Below, piece after piece: positions 10,475 through 20,086 of a stretch of DNA of 64,000 bases. Below the pieces are notes generated by a model. The model did not search any database. It was not told the DNA's origin and worked only from the letters and a program-made list of their open reading frames with translations. Source of the stretch: an archaeon HR01 (GTDB lineage Archaea > Thermoproteota > Nitrososphaeria_A > Caldarchaeales > Caldarchaeaceae); the NCBI GenBank assembly GCA_002898355.1, contig BEHD01000002.1, positions 62,001 to 126,000 of the forward strand, written 5' to 3'. A program made the position numbers and the translations under genes. Numbering within the stretch: position 1 is the stretch's first letter; every line of letters begins with the position of its first letter.

Positions 10475-10957
10475 GTTTAGACGAGGAGGTGAACCTTAAA
10501 AACCTTGAGGTTGACGCAGACTTAGTTCTGGATGAGAGATGCGAAGAGCCAGAAGATATCAATAGAATAGTCGACAAGATAATCCTTGCAACCAAGGGCA
10601 ACACGCAACAGAGTAGGAGCTAACTATCCCAAGATATCCCAATTCTGACCTTCAACCCTTCCTTTTCAAGCTCTGTACGACCGGACGATTCAGCATAGGC
10701 GACCTCTTGATACCACCCTTTAGCTCTTAATCCAGTTTCTACTGTTCCGGCAGATAGTAGGGATGCACAAGCCTTACAAACTCCTCTCTCCTAAAGGAGT
10801 TTCCACCCACGGGAACAGGACTTGTTATGAAAACTGAAAAGCGAAGCAACCGCTCAAGTATAAATACATGTATTGCTACGGGAGGTTGAAAAAGTTCACA
10901 GGCTTTAGGCTGGAGAGGGCAAATATATCGCCATTAATATCCTAGTGTACGGTTGGC

Positions 10958-11674
10958 TTGCGGGTAATCCCAGTAATGGAGGTTAGGGTGAATAACGTTG
11001 TTCTAGGTCACGCCGTCGCCGATGACTTCTTCAACAAGTATGGAAACTGCGACGGGGATAACGTCGTCGGTTTGGTGGCTGAAGCTCATCTCGTGAAGAG
11101 GCTGAGAAGCATGGGCTACGAAGTAATGCTGGTGTTAAGCCACAATCTTGAGATAAGGAGCATTAAGAGGCAGGGGTTCTCCTACGATTGTGTTGGCGAA
11201 TATGGTAAAGTCTTGGAGAAGATGCCTGCTGAGTTAAAGGCAGTTGTAGAGGAGATGTGCGAGAAAGGGGTTGATATCGAGATAGAGGATGACGGCGACG
11301 TGCCTATATACCTAGAGGGGAGAATGCTGTTTAAAACCAGCTTCAAAAGGACACTTCTAAAGCTTATCGCTGATTATGGGGACAAATATCTCTCACGTCT
11401 AATAATCTTTAATTCGGAATTAGAGCCTCTCCTCGCGGCCCTCAGCTACGAATCGGTCCTCATGCTGGAGTATGGATGTGGGGTCCCCATTCGGGGCCTA
11501 CCCTCTAGCAGTGTTGAAACTCTTCTTGACGGTATAGAAAAGATACTTGCGTCGAAAGGCCTTAGGCTTGAAAGAGACTTCTTTGACGGTCTGAAAATCT
11601 CTAACGAGAGCGAGCTAATCAAAGACATACATGGGTTGTGGAGGGCTCAGGAGGGCAAAGACCGCCTAGACTGA
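10958..11674 (+). CDS. hypothetical protein
   Basis: 238-aa ORF with TATA-like upstream sequence; no recognised family. Confidence 0.6.
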   Translation: MRVIPVMEVRVNNVVLGHAVADDFFNKYGNCDGDNVVGLVAEAHLVKRLRSMGYEVMLVLSHNLEIRSIKRQGFSYDCVGEYGKVLEKMPAELKAVVEEMCEKGVDIEIEDDGDVPIYLEGRMLFKTSFKRTLLKLIADYGDKYLSRLIIFNSELEPLLAALSYESVLMLEYGCGVPIRGLPSSSVETLLDGIEKILASKGLRLERDFFDGLKISNESELIKDIHGLWRAQEGKDRLD

Positions 11675-11690
11675 ACAGCGCCAACGCATG

Positions 11691-12488
11691 CTAACTTATG
11701 AAATCATTGATGAAAGCCGAAACGGTCTTAGGTTCCTCTAAAGCAGGAAAATGTGTGTTGGCGTCTAGTCTATAAACACTGAACCACTGGTGGTTTTTGG
11801 CGAATTCATTCTGAGCTCTCAGATAAGCCTCGTCCTTTGGCAAGGAGAATAGATGTAGAACATGGGGAGGAGGCTCAAGCTCACTTAACGCTTTCAAAGG
11901 ACTTCCGAAACGTTCATAGCTTGCGCTTATTTCACGCCCCGCACGCGCCCACATCTCAAAGCCGTAAGACCCCATTTCACCTCGCACATGCTGAACAATT
12001 CTATCGTCAACAACTCCTGAGAGCCACATCGAGAAAAGACTCTCTCGTACCCGCTCCCAATGCTCGCGGGACTGCAGTCCTCTTAAGGCTTCGAGGAAAG
12101 GTTGTGGCGGCTCAAGAACCAGCCAATCAAGCAGCACAAGTTTCTGAATTTTTTCAAGAAGTTGACGCCTCAGCTCTATGGCAACCCACCCTGCGTGAGC
12201 GGTCGATACCGTGACTATTCTCCGTGCTCCACTCCCCTCGATAACGGACATCGCCGCCGCCACAAGTTCCTTCTCACCAAAATCCACCGCCGGCGTGTCT
12301 GACTCTCCATGCCCAGGCCAGTCGATGACGAGGCAGCGCGAACGTGATGAGCAGAACGGCACTAGGTCACGATACTGTGTGCGGTTATCACACCAGCCGG
12401 GCATGAATAGAAGCTCCGGTTCTCCGCGTCCGTGGTCTTCGTAAGCTATCTTCAAACCACTGGATAATGCATATAGAAGCCTGCCCAT
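11691..12488 (-). CDS. alpha/beta-hydrolase-fold protein resembling cofactor-free 2,4-dioxygenases (Hod/QDO)
   Basis: VSTAHAGWVAIEL, LLDWLVLEPP, GEMGSYGFEMWARAGREISASYERFGSPL, THFPALEEP resemble the Hod/QDO family as remembered; nucleophile position is Ala. Confidence 0.7.
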   Translation of the reverse strand: MGRLLYALSSGLKIAYEDHGRGEPELLFMPGWCDNRTQYRDLVPFCSSRSRCLVIDWPGHGESDTPAVDFGEKELVAAAMSVIEGSGARRIVTVSTAHAGWVAIELRRQLLEKIQKLVLLDWLVLEPPQPFLEALRGLQSREHWERVRESLFSMWLSGVVDDRIVQHVRGEMGSYGFEMWARAGREISASYERFGSPLKALSELEPPPHVLHLFSLPKDEAYLRAQNEFAKNHQWFSVYRLDANTHFPALEEPKTVSAFINDFIS

Positions 12489-12553
12489 TCTGACTTGAAG
12501 CGGATAGCCCCAATAAATGGCTTGCGTATCTACAGCGTGGGTATTGTCAACAT

Positions 12554-12913
12554 TTGTTTGTGTTGTTTGTTATGCCTATGGATTGGATGTCTTGGTGGTT
12601 TGTAATATTTATTAGACAGAAGCGTATTACAAGAAACGTGAGCGTTATAAGCTTCCGAGTTGATAAGAGGCTTAAAGCTAGGATAGACAGGCTTCGCCAC
12701 ATAAACTGGAGCGAGCTCCTTAGGAGATATGTTGAAACTATTGTGGAGCAGGAGGAGCGAAGAATGAGGTCCACTAAAGATCCTACAGCCATTAGGCGTG
12801 CGATCGAGGAGATGGATAGGCTGGCTAAGTTATCTGAGGGGTCTGACTGGATAGCTGAGGAGGAGGTGGTCAGATGGAGGAGGAGAAGATTCTCGTACTT
12901 GATGCAAGTGTAG
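12554..12913 (+). CDS. vapB: VapB-like antitoxin
   Basis: VSVISFRVDKRLKARIDRLRHINWSELLRRYVETIVEQEE, RHH-like; overlaps a PIN gene. N-terminus may be over-extended. Confidence 0.75.
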   Translation: MFVLFVMPMDWMSWWFVIFIRQKRITRNVSVISFRVDKRLKARIDRLRHINWSELLRRYVETIVEQEERRMRSTKDPTAIRRAIEEMDRLAKLSEGSDWIAEEEVVRWRRRRFSYLMQV

Positions 12914-13296
12914 CGGTGAAATGGTTCAACGTCGAGTCACTACGGAAGGAGGCATTAACAATAAGGAGCAAATATGCCAACGGTGAGATAGATTTGATAG
13001 CGCCGGATCTTCTACACTACGAGGTGGCTAATGCTTTAAGGTATAATCCAAGATTTGGGATTGAGGATGTTAAGACAGCTCTCAAAGCTCTACAAGACAT
13101 GAGCATAACCACCTATGAGTTTAAAGGAGAATTGCTGGAAAGAGCGGTGGAACTGGCATATAAGTTCGGCATACCGCTATATGATGCAGTTTATGTTTCC
13201 CTAGCTTTGTTACAGAATGCAACCCTCTATACAGCCGACAAAGAGGTTGTAGCAAAAGTCCCATTAACAAATGTAAAACATCTCTCCGAAGTCTAG
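12874..13296 (+). CDS. vapC: PIN-domain toxin, VapC family
   Basis: ILVLDASVAVKWFNVESLRKEA...DLLHYEVANALRY...LYDAVYVSLAL. Confidence 0.9.
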   Translation: MEEEKILVLDASVAVKWFNVESLRKEALTIRSKYANGEIDLIAPDLLHYEVANALRYNPRFGIEDVKTALKALQDMSITTYEFKGELLERAVELAYKFGIPLYDAVYVSLALLQNATLYTADKEVVAKVPLTNVKHLSEV

Positions 13297-13694
13297 AAAC
13301 GGATATTGTAAATGTTTTCACCAAAAATCTGTCTACAGATTCTTTACTCAAAATTAAGCTACCTCAATATGCTATTCTGTCGTATAGGATATGAACGATT
13401 CCATCCTAATAAGCACCAGTAAACAGTTTTGGAACAAGCTTTGTAACGGCTAACCTTCTGAATCGCCGCCTCCAACTCGCCTTAGTCATCGGCGGTCTTG
13501 AATCCGCCCCATGTCGAGTGTTCTGCAACATGCTGAAAATCCAATGTAATCTCCGCAGTTTTCACTTGTTTTCAGCCTAAGCGGAAATTTGCCGCATTTT
13601 GCAAAAACATAAGCACCGGTATCGTTTTCACCCCTCCAGAATTTTAGAAAGCCCCTGGGCGACTTGTAGCGATATTGACCCGAGGCAGTAAACG

Positions 13695-13838
13695 GTGATT
13701 ATAACCTATATTGAGGCAGCTGGGTTCGCCGGACCAAAGGCGGTTCATGAAAATAAAATATGGGGAGCCAAGCTCCGAGATGCATCGGTCTATCTCGCTA
13801 ACGCTGTGGCGTCACCGCCTGTATCGCGAGTGTTGTAA
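13695..13838 (+). pseudogene. 3' remnant of an unidentified gene
   Basis: VIITYIEAAGFAGPKAVHENKIWGAKLRDASVYLANAVASPPVSRVL*, protein-like; in-frame TAA just upstream (WATCSDIDPRQ*). Confidence 0.35.
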
Positions 13839-13880
13839 CGCTCTTTTTCGGCTATTTCAGGAAACAAGGCCATTGGTGGG

Positions 13881-14306
13881 TTGGTTGTTAAAGTTTTTAA
13901 ACACTTTGCGGAGTGTTCTGGCATGCGTATATCAAGGCTGGATGAGGTTGGGTTTGAGGATTTTGTGGAAAGGGGGTCTAGGAGCGCTTCTAGGAAGACT
14001 CTTGTCATGGAGAAGTTTTTCAGGCTACGCTACTATTCCCTCGAGCCCGGTGGCCAGACACCTTTCGACATACATGACTACGAGCATGTGGTTGTGGTGG
14101 TGAAGGGGAGGGGCTCTATAATCTCTAGGGAGGACGAAGCACCACGCATATATCATGTCGCGGAAGGTGATGTGATCCACATAGGCCCGAGGGACCCGCA
14201 CCAATTCGTTAACACAGGCAACACACCTTTCGAGTTCCTCTGCTTCAGCACATCATCCGAGCTGTATGTGGGTAAGGTGCAAGAGGCCCTTGGAGGGAAG
14301 ACGTGA
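13881..14306 (+). CDS. cupin-domain protein
   Basis: DIHDYEHVVVVVKGRGSI...YHVAEGDVIHIGPRDPHQFVNTGNTPFEFLCF. Confidence 0.85.
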   Translation: MVVKVFKHFAECSGMRISRLDEVGFEDFVERGSRSASRKTLVMEKFFRLRYYSLEPGGQTPFDIHDYEHVVVVVKGRGSIISREDEAPRIYHVAEGDVIHIGPRDPHQFVNTGNTPFEFLCFSTSSELYVGKVQEALGGKT

Positions 14307-14991
14307 AGCCTCCGTTAAGGAGCTCACGGATAGGAACTTCGCCGAGGCATCTCTACAATCCAACCTCATGGTCATCGAATCTTACGAGGTAAGGGCCAGG
14401 GCAGCGCTGCTTGGAAGAGTTGAACTACCCACCTCGCTCCAAGAGAATCTTTCCCAGTCATTAGTAGAAGACGCACATCACCTACATGCCATGGCCACAG
14501 CATCGTCAGGCTGGGTCAGCCAAGACCTAACCCATTCCTTGGAATCATCCCTCCGCGACAGAAACGCGGTCCTCGTGGAGCTGGGCCACATACTTCTAGT
14601 CGAGCCAGCGGTAAAAGCATTGGCGGAGCTTTTGGCCCCAGCCCGCTTAAAGGTTGAAAACATTCTCTCTAAGATGGCTGTAGAAGAGGAGAAACATTAC
14701 CGAGTCTACTCAGAGTTATCAACCTTGGTAGCAGACTTGGACAAAGCTTTCGCCGAGTATGTGGCGGCCAGCGGGCTACTGCTATACGTAACCGTCTTCC
14801 CCTCGGACGAGGGTAGGACAATGCTCCTAACATTGTTGGGACGCCCGGCGGACGAGCATAGCTTTCTCAGAACATTCTACTCCACTGTGGATAAGCTTCG
14901 TATGGAAGCAGTCTCAAACCTCTTCGGCCCAGACTCAGCGAGCTTCGGAGAAGTTAAGGGATATGGCTTGGCCCGGTCGGGTCTATGCTGA
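14266..14991 (+). CDS. hypothetical helical protein
   Basis: Long ORF after the cupin gene; true start probably near 14300. Confidence 0.6.
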   Translation: MWVRCKRPLEGRREASVKELTDRNFAEASLQSNLMVIESYEVRARAALLGRVELPTSLQENLSQSLVEDAHHLHAMATASSGWVSQDLTHSLESSLRDRNAVLVELGHILLVEPAVKALAELLAPARLKVENILSKMAVEEEKHYRVYSELSTLVADLDKAFAEYVAASGLLLYVTVFPSDEGRTMLLTLLGRPADEHSFLRTFYSTVDKLRMEAVSNLFGPDSASFGEVKGYGLARSGLC

Positions 14992-15016
14992 TACACGGCC
15001 AAATCGTTGCAGAAGC

Positions 15017-16186
15017 TTAGGCGTATTTCGCCCTTAGCTTCTCCGCCGCTTTAACCATTACCTCCAGCTTCTGAAACGCTGTGGACGATGTGTTGACGGG
15101 TGATTCTGCGAATGTGCCGAAGCCGCAGTCTGGGTTGAGGTATATTTTTTCTGGGTCGAAATAGCGTATGGCCTCCTCAACCTTCGAGACTATTTGCTCC
15201 GAGTTCTCAACCTCTGAAGTTCTCGGATTCACAACACCCAACCCCAGCTCTTTAAAGCTGGACACATCGGCGAAGACCGATAGCTCGCCCGCACGCTGGG
15301 TGGCAAACTCTAGGACCAGCTGATCAACTTTCATCTCCTGAAAGTAGGGGATTAAGGGGCCGTAGTCACCCTTCAACAGCGACTCCTCCTTCCTGCTCCA
15401 GTTCCCTCTGCACACGTGGACGCCGAGCTTCACGCCGGAGAGCCCTTTAACAGTCCTGTTGATAAGCTCCGTGGCGAACTCCAGCTCCTCCTTCGGGTCG
15501 ACTTTCGAGAATATCGCGGCGCACATGAATGTCTGTTTAGAGGCCTGGCCGTAAACTATCTCGGTGAGGGTGGGCTCGTCAAGCTGTATGAATGATGCTC
15601 CACCATCACGTAGCTGGGTTATCTCTTCTCTGAGCAGCCTCACATACTCTGTGGCCAGCTCCTCCCTATCCCAGTAGGCGTATCGCGAGACCGGGTCTAT
15701 CCAGCTGGCTCGTGTGAGCATGTAGGGGCCAGGCAAAGGTATCTTTATCTGCTTGCGTGTATGTCTCCGGAGAAACTGCATCTCATCCAACGCTATGGAT
15801 CTCTTTTTCTTGATGGGCCCAACTGCTACCGGGCTTTTGATGGCGAAGGCTGGGACATCTAAGGCCCTTAGCATCTGCTCATATCTTGACTTATCCTCCA
15901 CATAGTCCATAACCTCAGCCACGGTCATCAGCTTTAGCCCATCAAGCTTATCGGCTACGAAGGAGTAGAAGTTATCACGCCGTTGCTCCCCATCAGTTAT
16001 TATGTCTATGCCTGCGTCTTCTTGATATTTCACCGCCAGCAGGACCGCCTCATCGGCTACTGAGCTGAACTCATCATACGATATCTCGCCCCTGTTTTTC
16101 CGCTTAAGCTCTGCGAGCAGCCATGAGGGTCTGGGCCAGCTGCCCACGACTGTCGTTGGAAAGAGGTCCGCCATGTGCTCAGTCAA
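15017..16186 (-). CDS. cobalamin-independent methionine synthase-like (MetE C-terminal domain family)
   Basis: PTTVVGSWPRPSWLLAELKR...DIITDGEQRRDNF...FIQLDEPTLTE...NPDCGFGTFAES. Confidence 0.85.
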   Translation of the reverse strand: MTEHMADLFPTTVVGSWPRPSWLLAELKRKNRGEISYDEFSSVADEAVLLAVKYQEDAGIDIITDGEQRRDNFYSFVADKLDGLKLMTVAEVMDYVEDKSRYEQMLRALDVPAFAIKSPVAVGPIKKKRSIALDEMQFLRRHTRKQIKIPLPGPYMLTRASWIDPVSRYAYWDREELATEYVRLLREEITQLRDGGASFIQLDEPTLTEIVYGQASKQTFMCAAIFSKVDPKEELEFATELINRTVKGLSGVKLGVHVCRGNWSRKEESLLKGDYGPLIPYFQEMKVDQLVLEFATQRAGELSVFADVSSFKELGLGVVNPRTSEVENSEQIVSKVEEAIRYFDPEKIYLNPDCGFGTFAESPVNTSSTAFQKLEVMVKAAEKLRAKYA

Positions 16187-16709
16187 CCACAGACACTTCC
16201 GGAACTATTTTGACGTTTCGTGAAAGTGTGTTCCCGACGGGCGAGGTCTCCAAGGTTTTGCTCCAGATGTCTTGGATGGTCTTTGGATCTGCGGGGGAGC
16301 GGACGTAGAGCTTGGCCTTTATCTCACGGTATCCAGGATGTCCTTGATCGCTCAAACCTAGGAATGTGAGGATGTTGTCTATCCTACCCTCAAGACTCAC
16401 CTCCAAGTCGTCTATCTTGACGTTGTTCTTTGTTGCGTTGAGGATGAAGCCTACAGTAAGGCATCCGCCCAGAGCAGACAGAACATACTCAACCGCGTTC
16501 GGCGCAGTATCAACGCCGGCTAGGTCCGAAGGCTCGTCTATGATGAAGGTGTGGTCCCTCACATAGGCCCTTCCCCGGAACCCTCCCAGCCACCTTACAC
16601 GCGCCCTCCAGACATTCAGCTCCTCCGCCTTCTCCGGCTGAGAAGCTACCTCCTTCACTATCTCCTTCAGCCTCTCGAGATTCAAACCGTTAAGCGTAGC
16701 CTCAGCCAT
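16179..16709 (-). CDS. OsmC-family protein
   Basis: GVDTAPNAVEYVLSALGGCLTVGFILNA...LEVSLEGRID. Confidence 0.85.
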   Translation of the reverse strand: MAEATLNGLNLERLKEIVKEVASQPEKAEELNVWRARVRWLGGFRGRAYVRDHTFIIDEPSDLAGVDTAPNAVEYVLSALGGCLTVGFILNATKNNVKIDDLEVSLEGRIDNILTFLGLSDQGHPGYREIKAKLYVRSPADPKTIQDIWSKTLETSPVGNTLSRNVKIVPEVSVVD

Positions 16710-17161
16710 TTTACCTCACCCAAGTAAACGATATACGTGAATATATGTGCAATATAAGGTTTTACTAATACCAGTATAATGGTAATCAAATCACATGCCT
16801 CCTGCAGTGTTTCCAATGTTCGGCAACTGCGCCAAAGATATGGAATCGCTGCAACTCTTGAATTAACCCTCGCGTGGACATGGTTAGCATGCATTGTCGC
16901 ACCACTCTTTAGAAAAAGGTTTTGTTCATCTATAATCCGACGACCCGTGTTGTACATGATGCTGCAGCAAGATAGGAGCAAATTTACGGAAAAGATGTTT
17001 TAGGGCGAGGCGGCGCAAAGGCTGGAAAACCCTTTTCAGAAATTGATGCCTCGGTGCTGTGGGGAGTGAGATGCTGAGACAGGGGAAAGGACTATAGGCT
17101 TAGACGGCCACCTCCTCTGCAGAAAGACGATTTATACCATGGCAGCGTAGTCATATTTCTT

Positions 17162-17548
17162 GTGGACAGGTCTAGGGACTTGTTGATTGATGCGGAGGAT
17201 TTCCTAGGGACGGCTAGGGACCTTATGGAAAAGGGGAGGTGGAGCAAGGTCTGCTTCAACGCGCAGCAGGCGGCTGAGCTGGCTCTCAAGGCTGTGTTGC
17301 AGAGGATGGGCGTTGAGAGACGGACTCATTCGCTAGTTGACCTCTTGCGGGAACTCGTTACCCACCTTCCCGAATCTGGGAGGTTCTGGGACGACGTAAA
17401 AATCCTAGACCAATACTACATCCCCACGAGGTATGCTAATGCATTCGCCTCGGGCCCTGCCAAAGATAAGTATACAGAAAACCAGGCACGCGATGCTGTG
17501 GAGAGGGCTAAGCGGATAGTAGAGTGGGCTGGTAAACATGTCCTATAA
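17162..17548 (+). CDS. HEPN-domain protein (HEPN-MNT pair)
   Basis: SRDLLIDAEDFLGTARDLMEKGRWSKVCFNAQQAAELALKAVLQ. Confidence 0.88.
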   Translation: MDRSRDLLIDAEDFLGTARDLMEKGRWSKVCFNAQQAAELALKAVLQRMGVERRTHSLVDLLRELVTHLPESGRFWDDVKILDQYYIPTRYANAFASGPAKDKYTENQARDAVERAKRIVEWAGKHVL

Positions 17549-17966
17549 GTCGGAGCTTAAGGCCGCCGCTCTGCAGAGGGTGAATGAGTACATTGACAAG
17601 CTTGTAGACGCTGGCATAAAGCCCCGCTCGGTCATACTCTTCGGCTCCTACGCAAAAGATAGCTTCACGGAAGAAAGTGACATAGACATCTGTGTGATAG
17701 CTGAGAACCTGCCGGAAGAAGAATCCGCACGCCGCTCCCTCTCCTCCCACCTGCCACACAGGGGTGTCCAAGCAATCAGCTACTTTCCACACGAATTTCT
17801 AGAACTGCTGGAAAAGCTGAACGTCATGGTCCTGGAAATAGTGGAGTACGGTCTCCCGGTCATCGACGATAGTACATTTGCAAAGGCTAAGGTAATTCTG
17901 GAGAGACTCAAGAGCGAGGGCGTGGTAAAGCCTGAAAGAGATGGATGGAGAGTAACCAAGCCTTGA
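17538..17966 (+). CDS. MNT-type nucleotidyltransferase (HEPN-MNT pair)
   Basis: SVILFGSYAKDSFTEESDIDICVIA. Confidence 0.9.
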   Translation: MSYKSELKAAALQRVNEYIDKLVDAGIKPRSVILFGSYAKDSFTEESDIDICVIAENLPEEESARRSLSSHLPHRGVQAISYFPHEFLELLEKLNVMVLEIVEYGLPVIDDSTFAKAKVILERLKSEGVVKPERDGWRVTKP

Positions 17967-18621
17967 CCACACTCCGATTCACAAATTTGATGTGGAAAAA
18001 GAAAGCAAAATCGCGGGAGAATGCATCAATATTGATTTTGAGGAGCTGGCGCAGGTGTTGCGTATAGCGATGGTTGAGCAGAACAGCTAACGCATCCACA
18101 CTTTTATCAAGTGCCCCAAACTAGTCCAGCGTGGATGGTGCCATGACTATAATCATGGAAGACAATCTTTTGGCCGCAGTTGGTAGTGTCACGATTTTCA
18201 TCATTGTTTTACTGGGGATGTTGTGAAGGTGCAGGCCTTACCATAAACAGTAACAGAGCCATAAGATGAGACATGCTATGCGCCACATTTACTAATCCAT
18301 TTTTCCCAGCAGAACAAGATACTAGTTCTGATAACACCATCTTTCACTTCGTTGAAGAGGATTCGAGAGTCTCCCTCCCCAGAGAGATACGCCTCCGATA
18401 GGTTTGTCGAATACATGTGTCGTCTTAGCTGTAGCTGTTCTCAGCAGCTTCATCCTCAGCTGGTTGATCATGGAATATCTCAGCCCGACGTCAGCGGGTA
18501 GACTATCCGCAACATCCAACATAAGGGCTGACTAGGGCTCCGGCTTAGGTGTTTATATGTAGTTTTCGGATGGGTTACGATGAAGCTTTGGTTAGGCGTT
18601 GTGGGTACGGCTTGCTGAGGT

Positions 18622-19080
18622 CTATGTAGGCGCATTCAACAGGTAGCTAATGGATACGGTCTCCGTGCTTATTACGACCTCGTATGTCAACCCCTTTTCC
18701 CATAACAGGCCAACGTATATTCTTCCAACCGAGTTTCCCGGTATCTTGCAGAGGCTTGCTAGGCAGTAGTATGTGCCAGCCGGTGGGAATAGGGCTGAAA
18801 TAGAGTCGTTGCCGGCGGTGCCGGTGCCGTAGGTGGATGTCTTTAACAACGTCTCCCTGTAATATACTCCATTTATGATAACGGCTTTTATTACGATGCT
18901 TTCGGGTCTAGGGTTATAGAGGCTTACAGTCAGGGTTGGTAAGTCATTGCTAAAGTTATACCCAATCAGATGTAATTCATCTGTCTGGATAGTATGTTGA
19001 GATGCAAGGGGCGTGAAGATGATTGCTAATATTACTATGACGAAGGGAAAAATAATAACATATTTAGAAGGCTCTCCCAT
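18622..19080 (-). CDS. membrane-anchored extracytoplasmic hypothetical protein
   Basis: N-terminal hydrophobic segment; overlaps the cupredoxin-like gene. Confidence 0.65.
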   Translation of the reverse strand: MGEPSKYVIIFPFVIVILAIIFTPLASQHTIQTDELHLIGYNFSNDLPTLTVSLYNPRPESIVIKAVIINGVYYRETLLKTSTYGTGTAGNDSISALFPPAGTYYCLASLCKIPGNSVGRIYVGLLWEKGLTYEVVISTETVSISYLLNAPT

Positions 19081-20086
19081 TCTCCCTAGCCTCGCTCTTA
19101 ATCCGTGACAGAGTCCCTACTGTGTACAGGATTATACCCCATGCAGTCATCACGACAGATGAAACCAACACTATCAGAACCGTGTTGGCTTCGATAGGCG
19201 CACTCACCAGCCTCGGATCCGGCCAATAATTCTGAGACACAACATTTGTCTGAGGAAGTTCGAGCGGAGAGAAACCCTTAGAACTCACCAGAGCCAGTGT
19301 TACATTAGACTGTGTTAGGTCACCGCCACCAGCCACGACATGGATAATGTATCTTCCAGCGCTGGGTGGCTTATACAGTAGTGATGCATTTCCAGAATGG
19401 TCGGTTGTCGCTGAGCCAAGGCTCACCATGCCAAATGATGTCTCTACTAGGAACTCTATCAAGACACCTTCAGCAGGTTCCCCATTCTCCAGCGAGGCCA
19501 CAGCACCTATCAAATAGCCTGACTGGCTGGGGACCATCCATGGGCTCAGTCTTACGTGCTTGACAGCTTGTGAGGATGGTCTCACTTCGAGCAACCCTTC
19601 CTGCAGATTTTCATGACCCCTACATCGCAGAGTGCATCTGATCTTGAAGGCGCCGGGCTTGTTCGCCGTCAGTTCAACTTCTCCAGACTTACTGTCCCGG
19701 TTCAGCCTCACCACGATACCGTATTCGGGTATCTCGATTCTATGGGGATTGTCTATCTGTAGGTCATCGTCACCGTACATAAATTTCAGCCTAATGATGT
19801 CTCCTTGCTCGACTACCACCTGTAGATCCCTTGAACCATTAAAACCGTTTCTAGATACGATTATAAGAAACTCTTTGACTGAGGGTTGCCCATTACTCTG
19901 CTGGATCCTCACTTCAACGGATGATGCGTCACTGAGGGCTAATGGTAGGCTGAGTAGGATTAGCCATAGTATCAGGAGGATGGTTATAGGTCTCAAGGTA
20001 TCAGCGACCTCGCCTGTTCCGCTGTTTTGCTGAGATATTCCCGTCCAGCTTTTGCGAAGACCGTGACCTTGTATCCGCTGCGCCAT
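19064..20086 (-). CDS. membrane-anchored cupredoxin-like protein with CuA/N2OR-like Cys-His motif
   Basis: NPHRIEIPEYGIVVR ... GAFKIRCTLRCRGHENLQEGLLEV; C-terminal TM. Probable TTG start (LRPITILLILWL), making the CDS shorter than the ORF. Confidence 0.65.
   Translation of the reverse strand: MAQRIQGHGLRKSWTGISQQNSGTGEVADTLRPITILLILWLILLSLPLALSDASSVEVRIQQSNGQPSVKEFLIIVSRNGFNGSRDLQVVVEQGDIIRLKFMYGDDDLQIDNPHRIEIPEYGIVVRLNRDSKSGEVELTANKPGAFKIRCTLRCRGHENLQEGLLEVRPSSQAVKHVRLSPWMVPSQSGYLIGAVASLENGEPAEGVLIEFLVETSFGMVSLGSATTDHSGNASLLYKPPSAGRYIIHVVAGGGDLTQSNVTLALVSSKGFSPLELPQTNVVSQNYWPDPRLVSAPIEANTVLIVLVSSVVMTAWGIILYTVGTLSRIKSEARENGRAF

Noticed and set aside
10778-10802. AAACTCCT-ctctcctaa-AGGAGTTT hairpin
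   Set aside because: Real inverted repeat but short, isolated and without coding or promoter context; chance or terminator equally likely.
13711-14103. 130-aa plus-strand ORF
   Set aside because: Low-complexity W/R/L-rich translation overlapping the clear cupin gene in another frame.
17020-17110. Possible C/D-box sRNA (ttgatgcc...gatgctgaga)
   Set aside because: C box deviates from RTGATGA and no consistent C'/D' boxes; insufficient evidence.
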